64,000 nucleotides of DNA, taken from the NCBI RefSeq assembly GCF_027943255.1, contig NC_072895.1:36864001-36928000 (forward strand), read 5' to 3'. This document shows positions 56,160-64,000 of the stretch, piece after piece (within the stretch, counting starts at the first letter, position 1; the number at the start of each line of letters is the position of its first letter). The stretch comes from Anastrepha obliqua (Eukaryota; Arthropoda; Insecta; Diptera; Tephritidae). A model generated the notes under the pieces. It was not told where the DNA came from. It was given only the letters and a program-made list of their open reading frames with translations, and ran no database searches. Made by a program: the position numbers and the translations under genes.

Positions 56160-56920
56160 GCAGGATTTTCTATAGTGGAAAAAACCAAGTATCGTGCAGG
56201 GATTGAATTTTTATTTTTATGAACTAAAGTTGAAAGAGTATAACGACCTTTCACCATCGATTAGTACAGTAGAAAGATGGGTTGCTAAATTTAAACGTGG
56301 TCGTACAAATCTTCAAGGCGATCCACGTCAGGGAAGGCCAAAAACAGCAGTAAAACTAGAAATCGTAGAAAAAGTACAGGTATACGAAAATCGTCGAATG
56401 ACTGAAAGGGATATAGTATAAGCACCAGGCATCTCATTGGGCAGTGAAAGCAATATTTAGACTGAAGTATTGGGTTTCAGAGAGCTGTGTGCACAGTGGA
56501 TGTCGCATTCGCTAAAAATGGAACAAAAACACATTCGAAGCCGACTTTCTCACAAACTTTTACAGCGTTTTCGAAATTAAAACAAGAGCCTAAAGCGTGG
56601 TGTGAATCTCTTTCTCCGGCTCCGCAACTAGTTCGTGTTTAGAAATGGGCAATAGTCCAAGAAGGTGTTAGCATCCGTTTTTTTGGAATGCGAAAGGAAT
56701 TTTGTTTGTGGATTGCGCATTCTGGCAATGACTAAAATAAATGGAGCATCCACCGTAATCACCAGATTTGGACCCTAGCGACTTCCATCTGTTTCCAGAC
56801 CTTCTCTCTTTTTTTTGCAGATTCTCACTTCAGCGATGGAATTCATAAGTTGGAATCTCGTTGGAACAAATGTATTGATGTTCAGGAACACTATACTGAT
56901 TAATATAGAGAATTTCAAAC
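56160..56920 (+). pseudogene. Mariner (irritans-like) remnant
   Basis: Plus strand: STVERWVAKFKRGRTNLQGD, PRQGRPKTAVKLEIVEKVQV, ENRRMTERDI, then in shifted frames QWMSHSLKMEQKHIRSRLSH, WNAKGILFVD, SPDLDPSDFHLFPDL and RWNKCIDVQ-like closing sequence. HTH motifs and the third catalytic block are recognisable; the first and second Asp regions are largely deleted. No clear terminal repeats. Confidence 0.65.
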
Positions 56921-57599
56921 CACAAAATTATGTTTTTCCTATCGAGCCGCAAAATTTATTGAGCAACCTAGTACCTTACCGTTTTTTTTTGTTAAACTTG
57001 TGTGCGATTTTAGCAATATATTTTAAATTAAACTTAAAATAGTAAAGTTACATATTGAAACTGTACAGCTTTATCAATTTTGTTGTACCACCGAGAACTC
57101 TACGTAATTTTAATCCATCTTTCCAGATAAAGCCTCGACTAATTATGCAAGAAATGTGCCCTTATTGCGTGCACTCTGCGAATTCAGCGAGATTTCGAAT
57201 TCTGTCTGCCTTGATTTCTCATTATCCAAAGATTATTTTCTCTGTTATATTCTGTCTTTTGATATATGAAATATCATATACTAATTTTTTGTCTGCAAGT
57301 TTTTTATAAATAGATAATTCTTTTCTTTTCTTTCCAACTTTGATTATAAATTCTAGCTTTAAGCTAAGTTCTTGTTATTGTTGTTGAAATGATTAAGTAT
57401 TTTTATTGAAATAATCCTAATAAGCGACTAGCACCGTTTCATTACCACTGTTCTCGTGAAATGTCTTTGTTTTTATTTTTTGATGTTTGTTTATTTGAGT
57501 CAGATCCATTGAGATCCAAGTATAGCCGCAAATCCCTATGTTTTAAATTTCATAAAATTGCTGTAAGAAAAGCTAACCGGAAGATCGAAGTCTTGCTCT
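56921..57599. other. AT-rich stretch without recognised content
   Basis: Frames of 75-84 codons here are hydrophobic, AT-driven and without motifs. Confidence 0.35.
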
Positions 57600-58320
57600 A
57601 GCTAGACCTAGACATTCTTTCACTATCTCCGCCTGACAACTTCTACAGAATTGAAAGAAAAGTTACGTCTGGCTGCATGATCCCCTATCTTACAATGGCC
57701 TGTAAGGGTTGCAGGAACACGTCAGATGCTTCGGCGAGAGCATTCTAGCAGGTAATTCGTCCTCTGGATTTTGTACGACGGGCATGTTTTTCTTGCTGTT
57801 GTTGCATTTAGTTAATTGCTTCTACCTTCTTTCGGCTAACACATAGTAGTGTGATTCAATGGATGTTTTTATTGTATTAAATGGAGTAGCAACTGTCCCC
57901 TTTTCCTGCTAACTCATCTGCTATCGCATTACCCTCTATATTCCGATGACCGGGAACCCGTATCAGCGTAACTTGAAGTCCATGACCAAGCAATTCTAGT
58001 TCCTCTCTACACGGTAAAGCTAGTTTTGATGAAATGGAATTGGAATCTAAGGCCTTGATAGCTGCTTGACTGTCTGAAACGGTAGCTACTCTTGCACCAA
58101 TTTCTTTGTCGTGTTTTAGTGATTTGCATGCTTCTCTGATTGCTAATTGGTCTGTCTGGAACACGCTGACATAGTCAGGAAATCTAATTTATTATAGTAT
58201 GAGCGCCTTCGAATAGAGGCCAGCTCCCATACCACAGTTCATCTTAGAACCGTCTGTGTAGATTTTGACGCCGAATCTACCTTCCTCTTCCTCCATTCTA
58301 AGTTAAGTAATCAGTAACTG
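57600..58320 (-). pseudogene. Non-LTR retrotransposon RNase H and C-terminal fragment
   Basis: Minus strand: KIYTDGSKMNCGMGAGLYSK (first RNase H Asp, about 58,260-58,200), two stops, DYVSVFQTDQLAIREACKSL (the usual FQAE reads FQTD), VATVSDSQAAIKALDSNSIS, LIRVPGHRNIEGNAIADELA with the last Asp, then in shifted frames LTGHCKIGDHAARR and FCRSCQAEIVKE, the start of the C-terminal knuckle. Same group as 1,112-2,460 and 10,190-11,030. Confidence 0.75.
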
Positions 58321-59729
58321 CTTTATTCATCGACTTTAGCGAATACAAATAATGAACTTTAAATTTTGAGAGCCTGATAGTTTTTAAAATTGATGGTAGA
58401 AACCAGACATCAGCCAGCTATTATATAATAAATATTTTTTAAGCTTTGTTGAATAAGAATTACAGCTAAACAATCAGTTAATTCACCCTAGTGAATATTT
58501 TATATTATTCATTATTTAAATCGAAAAACATTATTTTATACATATATAAGTAATTTTTCACACTTTTTTCACCGCTTCCACACATTTGGTGTTGCGTTGT
58601 CTATTTTCAATACACACAAACACCTTCAATTTGCTTAAGTAGTGCGACCGTCTCACTGAATACCTACTTAGGCTTGTCATGTGTTTACTTACTTGTGTAT
58701 AATATTGTTGTTGTTACTTTTGCCATAAAAATGTTTATGTTTTACGCTTCGGCCGTGTCCTTGCTGCGGGCATTTTGTGCGTTGCGAAAAGTTATGCTTG
58801 CTCGTGCAAGTGGCTAAGGCTGAGTATATTAAGTTATATTTACCTCCGCAGTCATGCCCAATCCCCCACTCTAACGGAGAGGCAGGTTGCCATCCTCGGA
58901 TCTCCTTTCGATACGAAGCCAACCGTACAGAGCCTCGTTGTGTGCGCATACATACATATTTGCAGGTAAATACATGCACACACACATATACATTTGCACA
59001 TCAGTGCATGTGTATCTAGCCAGCCGTACCTAGGCTTTGCGGCATTATTAGGTTTTAGCTTTTTTCAGCTTTCTCTGCTAGTTTTGTTGCGCTGCCGTTG
59101 TTTTGCTATTATGCCTTGGATTCGCCCATTTTAGTGGAAATTTCTTTATTACAGATACATATAGACGACGCAATTTAAGAAAGAAGAGGAAGAAAATTCA
59201 CTCGGCGTTTAGATGAGTCTATTTGTGTGTACGGTTGGAGGATGTGCGGTCTCGGTCGGCATCAGTGTTGACTGATGAAGGTGAAGAAAATAAGTTACGG
59301 TGGGAATTGGCAAACATCTGACTTTTTTATACAACGTAGCCATTATGGTAGGCATACAGTATGTGTGTAGATATGTATGTGTATGCAAGATTTAGCTACA
59401 TTATAATTCTAATTATTCAGAGATCTTTCACGACTGAGGAAGTCAGTCAATCTATAATTTGCACGTCAATTCCACATGGGAGCTTTTGCAAGCGTATTCC
59501 ATTTGTTTTTCTTTACTTCCAACTAATTTACGTCTATTAAATGGTATGCATGTATTCATACAGGGTGCGTACAGTATATGAGGGCATGCATATATTTAAA
59601 AAAAAAATTGTTTCGCTTTTTTTGAGATGAGACATGGAGGACCCTAACTTAACTCAAGAAAGGAAGAGACGTGCAGTTTGTGTTTTGGTTTTTTATATCC
59701 TATATATGTTTATCACAATCTGTTAAACA
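58321..59729. other. Region without recognised genes
   Basis: Short frames around 58,690-59,020 have no motif. CACATACATATT microsatellites occur. No RNA gene or repeat ends can be supported. Confidence 0.35.
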
Positions 59730-60269
59730 TTAGGTTTGGGAAAAAGTAATGTCGTATTTTGTCAATTGAGCGCGCCATTTCAACATATCTTGCGTTGTAC
59801 TTATTGCATCGGGTCACACTAAACGGCGATTTGAAGACCATAATCTGTACTACAAGTGTCCTTTTGACAGTATTGTGATCGTATGTTTCAGTCTTAAGTT
59901 ATAGCGCGTCAAAGATGGAGTCCACCAAACAAGAAATTCGGCATATTTTACTTGGATGGGATATCCTATCGCACCCACCATATAGTCCGGACCTGGCACC
60001 AAGTGACCATCATCTCTTCCGGTCCATGCAAAACGCCCTTGGTGATACCAAGTTGGCCTCAAAAGAGGCTTGCGAAAACTGGTTGTCTGAGTTTTTTGCA
60101 AATAAGGAGGGGGGTTTTATAAAGGGCGGATAATGAAGTTGCCTTCTAAATGGCAACAAGTTTGCGAACAAAACGGGGCACATCTGATTTGAATCGGATA
60201 ATTCTAAGTACGTTAAATAAAGCGTCAAATTTCGATTACAAATACGACATTTCTTTTTCCCCAACCCAA
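59730..60269 (+). mobile_element. Mariner deletion derivative (540 bp)
   Basis: Terminal repeats TTAGGTTTGGGAAAAAGTAA (left) and TTGGGTTGGGGAAAAAGAAA (right, inward) continue into ATGTCGTATTT on both sides. TA follows the right end. The frame from 59,915 to TAA joins the first residues of the transposase (MESTKQEIRHILL) in frame to its C-terminus (GWDILSHPPYSPDLAPSDHH, ACENWLSEFFANKEGGFIKG). Everything between, including the first two catalytic Asp, is deleted. The result is a 72-aa open frame with no catalytic core. Non-autonomous. Confidence 0.88.
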
Positions 60270-60419
60270 TATTAACACTATGCAATCTATGTATTGTACA
60301 AGTAGGATTACACTGAACGTCGCTTTATTTGCAAATCACACTGTTTAGAAATATCTAATTTTCTTAAGTGCGCCCGTTCATCCGTTCATAAGTTTCGCCG
60401 TGAATTGGAAGCAATCAGT

Positions 60420-60545
60420 TGCAAAACGGGAAAAATGCGAGGAACGTTCGACGCCGTCCGATTTGCAGAATTTATTCAATAAGTGCAAGCGATCATTGAC
60501 GAGGACCCTTCAAACTCAATGAGTGCGCTTGCGAGTGAACTTAAT
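60420..60545 (+). pseudogene. Tc1/mariner-type DNA-binding domain scrap
   Basis: The plus strand reads GKMRGTFDAVRFAEFIQ, stop, VQAIIDEDPSNSMSALASEL, resembling the HTH region (IDEDPSxSxRxLAxxLxVS) of a Tc1/mariner-like transposase. Nothing follows it. Confidence 0.35.
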
Positions 60546-61189
60546 ACTTCTGAGGATATTTTCGCCAACTCAGTATAAATCCTATATTGCAGCTAATGGA
60601 AATTTCATTGAATGTCTTTATAGATATGTATAAGTAGTAAGTAAATGTTGAATAAAAAATGATGTGAAGTTTCATTAAATTTTGTTCAAAATAAAAGCTT
60701 ATTAGTTTCACTCTCAGGTGGTCCTCACACAACGTACGCATCAAATAATAAATAAGTAAATAAAAATGTATATGCCCATATACAGGATCTCAAGAAAAGT
60801 TACTATTCAGCTGATTTATCATTAATTTAATTATTGGATATGATGTCTAAAACTTAACTGTCTTTGAGATAATCGACTTTTAGTTTGTTCAAGCGCCGAT
60901 GATATGGCGCATAGTGACAAAATTAATGATTTCCACTTATTTCTTTAGTTTGCGTTTTGCCTCAATTGAGTCCAGGTTACTTCATTATGCAGGCTGCGTC
61001 GCCAGAATCCTCTTAGTCAACCCCAGCGTCTATATGCCTCTGGGTTCCACTCCAAAGCCATCTTTGGTATTTTTTGGTCTGGTTTTCTAGGAGTGCGTCC
61101 AATTCATGCGCACTTCCTCCTACGGATTTCGACGTCAATTGTAACTTGATTGCTCCTTCTGTGTAATTCAGCGTTCACTATCCAGTTTT
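60546..61189. other. AT-rich stretch without recognised content
   Basis: No gene or repeat boundary supported. Confidence 0.35.
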
Positions 61190-61490
61190 CAGCAGCTCAT
61201 ATTATTGTGCGGAGGAATCGATGTTGAAAAGTATGCAATTTAAAAACATTCTCCACTGGTGTTGGCCAAGGTTGAGAACCATGCAATAATACCGATTTGA
61301 TGTTAGAATTAAAAATGCGTGTTCGTTTTCTCCATTTTGCTATTTGGTATTTGTTTGGAGTACCACACTTCTTTGAGCTTCGCAAAGGCTGATTTTGCTT
61401 TGTTTAATCTTGTTGTTATATCAACGAAAGCGCCACCGTTTGCAATAATTTGGCTATCAAAATAAGTGAACTCTAATAGGCTGGGTAGCA
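61190..61490 (-). pseudogene. LINE reverse transcriptase thumb fragment
   Basis: Minus strand: FTYFDSQIIANGGAFVDITT, RLNKAKSAFAKLKEVWYSKQ and, after a frameshift near 61,350, RIFNSNIKSVLLHGSQPW, QHRFLRTI. This is the FxYLGSxIxxxG ... RIxxAxxAFxxL ... VKSVLLYGxExW block downstream of YADD in EN-type LINEs. Confidence 0.6.
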
Positions 61491-61789
61491 TTTATATTAA
61501 TTGATTTCTTTTTCTTTCTCGATTTTAAATAGTATTAAAAATATATATTTTCTCCTTTCTTGTGCGCTTAGGTTTTTATAAATGTTAGCGCAAGGGTCTT
61601 CTAGTTTTCGTTAAAGGATAGGTCACTCAATAAAAATCATCAACAAAATTTGAGCCGCCCTCTGACAGCTAAAAAATTACTGCTTCACAAAGTTTTAGAT
61701 TTACGATTTCTCACTAAGTGTTCTCTACTTCACAGCATTAAAAAGAAATTAGTATGGAAATTATTCTTACTTACTAACTTAGCTGACAA

Positions 61790-62235
61790 CTACAACCGAT
61801 GGTCGATCTTGGCCGCTATTAAAATGTCGCGCCAATCGCCTCTGCATTGAGTGCGCAGATGAAGACGTTCTTTTTTGCTAGTTCCAGCAGTACATTTTGA
61901 AAAGAGCACCTTCTTTGCTGGAGCGTTATTGCCCATTCGCTCAACGTAACCTAGCCAACGCAACCACTGAATTTTAATGTGCTTTACTACGTCGATCTCG
62001 GCGTACAGCTCATGGGACCATCTTATCCGCTGTGCATCATTTACGCAAATTGGATTACAGATTTTGGAAGAATTTTTCTCTCGAAAGCTCCTAATAACCG
62101 CCCATCGGTATTCGTCAATGTCTAGGTCTAAGCGCCATACAATAAGACCGGGAGGATGAGTGACTGATAGAGCGTTTTTTCGTGCGTGGAAGAAGGCTTT
62201 GCTTTTCAATGCTGATTCAGCCCAAAGTAGCACCT
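61790..62235 (-). pseudogene. LINE 3' end (family L-GAEAW)
   Basis: A single open frame of 147 codons includes VIRSFREKNSSKICNPICV, RIRWSHELYAEIDVVKHIKI, QWLRWLGYVERMGNNAPAKK and DWRDILIAAKIDHRL. It is the region after the thumb in the same family as 25,650-26,060 and 32,790-33,300 and is the best preserved of the three, though 5'-truncated. The frame is open by preservation, not because it is an independent gene. Confidence 0.65.
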
Positions 62236-62674
62236 GCAGGCAAGAGCTTTTCTGCGCTGGAGCTCTTGGCTGACGTTGTTGTTGGTGTTAATGCTGGATC
62301 TTGGGTAAACAAAGATTCCTTGACTACGCCGAACTCGTAATTGTCAATCGACAATTACTGCTGTCCAACAGGCGCAGACTTTTTGGTTGTTGACGCAACT
62401 ACTAATTAAGTTCAAAACTTGTACGTCTTTCAGCAATCCAAAAAGATATAATAATCTCAGAATAATGTAATTGGGTAGGCTCAGCTGGTAGTGCAACCGA
62501 ACAAGGCATCGATTCTAAACATATGATTCCAAGTACCTAACATAATTTAAACAATCGAAAAGGTTGGGTGACAATTGTTTGCGGTTGGGAGACCTTCTAT
62601 GTGTGCATGTCCCACTGGTTTTTAATCGCTCTCTGTTTACTTTCGTCTGCTTATTCGCTTCGTCCGTGGTAAAT
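62236..62674. other. Short stretch without recognised content
   Basis: No gene or repeat end supported. Confidence 0.35.
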
Positions 62675-62770
62675 GTACTGCGGGGTGCGTCTCGATGCTG
62701 TTTCACAAATGGAGGGACTTACAATTTTATGCCGTCTCCGAACGGCAGATGGTTTTTTATGAGGCGCGTG
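62675..62770 (-). repeat. SINE fragment
   Basis: TTTCACAAATGGAGGGACTT and CCGTCTCCGAACGGCAGATG match the SINE body described at 39,130-39,446 and 17,010-17,250. Head and tail are missing. Confidence 0.55.
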
Positions 62771-63904
62771 ATTAATCGACATTTTTCTTCTTACTAATTA
62801 AGTAATTATATATTCAGTGGGTGAAACTGTGGAAAGCTTTGCATTTTATGCCCACTTATTTGCGCTATGCTTTAAAGGTGAACTTTTGAGGCAGACAGTT
62901 CGCATTTAGTTTCCATTTCAAGCTAACAATTTTAAAGTGTATGTATGAATGTATGTATATGCGTATGTATGTGTGTGTATGTTATTTCACATTGGCATAC
63001 AATTTTATAAAATAGAATTCAACTAAATAATTGCAACAGACGCAAAAATATATGGATCAAAATAGAACTTAGGCATTTGCAAATGAAAATCAACCGCAAA
63101 AATGTTTCTTATTTTACTGAGCTAACATCATTTTGGCGAAATTAGCTGCCTCAATTAGTCCATTAACCCACATACATAAATGCCCCGCGTCAAGTTTAAC
63201 ACTCTGCTACGTCCGACCCGCTCGCACACAACGTCCTTGCTCCAGATTTTCATTACGCTTGCGGTTCTTTAATTTATGCATATACATACACACACACATA
63301 CATAAATATCAATACATACACACTTGTGCACATGTTGTTATTTGTTGCGTGCCAACAACAAAAAGCTGCCACTCATCCGCACTCATATTCATGGCAATAC
63401 CCATGTACACACATATATACACACATATGAATATGCACACATCCATATGTACATATTTCTATAAAAGTACGTATGCATGCATCCGTCTACTGTTACGCTT
63501 TTCCTAATTTAATATGGATGGAAGTCTTAATTACTGAAGCCGCCATGAAAAGTGAAAAAGGATAGCCTTTATGTTGGCAGGAGCGCTCATATGTGTGTGT
63601 AAATGTGGGCGTGTGTGGGTGCGAAATGCAGCGGTGCACTCTAGCACTTGCTACCTAAGGTCTGAAGGTGTTGTGCGCACTACCGGTTCATGAGTAGGTA
63701 CAATAGTTACAATAAGTATAAAGCTGCCTCAGTGATATTTGGATTCAGCATGGTTGCCATATTTTTATGAGAAATGCTTGCCACTTATTTTATTAAATAT
63801 TTATACCTGCAAACATTTTGATATTTGGCGCGCTGCTAGAGCAATTTGTTGTTCGCATAAGGGTTGTTTGTGATGACCTATAGAAATCTGGATAAGATAT
63901 ACTC
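62771..63904. other. Microsatellite-rich stretch without genes
   Basis: ATGTATGTATATGCG-type and ACATACACACAC-type repeats at 62,940-62,985, 63,275-63,335 and 63,405-63,480. The 124-codon plus frame at 63,133-63,507 is built mainly from these repeats. Confidence 0.4.
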
Positions 63905-64000
63905 CTATGATTCCGCGAGAGGGCAAAGGGCCCCAACAATATTCCTCCATTCGACTCTATCGGAAGCAATCTTCTTCAGATCGTTGCAGCTTTTGTTGGT
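63905..64000 (-). pseudogene. LINE 3' end, running off the window
   Basis: The minus strand reads CNDLKKIASDRVEWRNIVGA, LCPLAES and stop. The (A)xDRxxWRxxVxALCP motif is the very end of EN-type LINE ORF2 proteins. The element continues beyond the window edge. Confidence 0.5.

Noticed and set aside
63133..63507. 124-codon plus-strand ORF
   Set aside because: Mostly ACACATACATAT repeats (HIHKYQYIHT). No coding signal.
1..64000. CRISPR arrays, bacterial operons, riboswitches, rRNA or stand-alone tRNA genes
   Set aside because: None seen. The only tRNA-like sequence is the SINE head near 39,440.

Overview
The window looks like nuclear DNA of a higher fly, most likely a tephritid fruit fly (inference). 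It is AT-rich, has short introns with GTAAGT-type donors, is full of ATACATACATATG-type microsatellites, and holds Diptera-like prophenoloxidases and DD41D (rosa-type) mariners. There is no bacterial-style gene density, operon or CRISPR array.

The only clearly functional genes are three prophenoloxidase (PPO) paralogues, all on the minus strand: copy A (5338-7593, 681 aa), copy B (18082-20337, 683 aa) and copy C (26356-28617, 683 aa). Each has four exons and three small introns at identical positions, all six copper-ligand histidines, the R49-F50 activation site, no signal peptide and a Cys-rich C-terminus. Each carries the same upstream block: a TATATAAG box and, just upstream of it, a RUNX-GATA-RUNX cluster (TGCGGTC ... 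TTATCA ... TGCGGTC). That layout fits haemocyte (crystal-cell) expression of melanization enzymes. The three copies are mosaics of one another: intron 1 groups A with B, intron 2 groups A with C, intron 3 groups B with C, and B and C share an identical 195-bp exon tract. This suggests gene conversion or unequal crossing-over.

Nearly everything else that can be recognised is decayed mobile DNA. (1) RNase H-bearing non-LTR retrotransposon pieces lie at 0.05, 1.1-2.9, 9.6-11.2, 24.5/25.4, 39.5-40.6, 44.2 and 57.6-58.3 kb, with a jockey-like piece at 22.1-23.4 kb. (2) LINE 3' ends lie at 25.7, 32.8, 40.7-41.3, 49.2-49.7, 51.0, 55.6, 61.2, 61.8-62.2 and 63.9 kb. (3) Mariner DD34D copies lie at 3.0-4.2, 42.3, 50.2-51.5, 54.3-55.3, 56.2-56.9 and 59.7-60.3 kb. 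(4) DD41D elements lie at 11.7, 14.2-15.4, 21.2, 24.6-25.3, 36.7-37.6 and 47.2-47.8 kb. (5) Others are Tc1 (41.4-42.2, 46.1-47.1), pogo/Tigger (29.2-31.2), a Helitron-type helicase scrap (16.8-17.0), a tRNA-derived SINE and its fragments, a three-copy dispersed repeat with a possible THAP start, and a 666-bp near-palindrome (46,379-47,044).

Three nested insertions can be read directly: a DD41D element inside a retrotransposon (24.6-25.5 kb), a LINE 3' end inside a mariner (51.0-51.25 kb) and the palindrome inside a Tc1 copy. From about 31 to 64 kb there is no recognisable host gene. Two or three exon-like patches there (about 36.0, 48.3 and 52.1 kb) could be pieces of a host gene with long introns. 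I did not find a wholly new multi-gene system. The best leads are the PPO mosaicism with its shared regulatory module, the long palindrome, and the THAP-like repeat.
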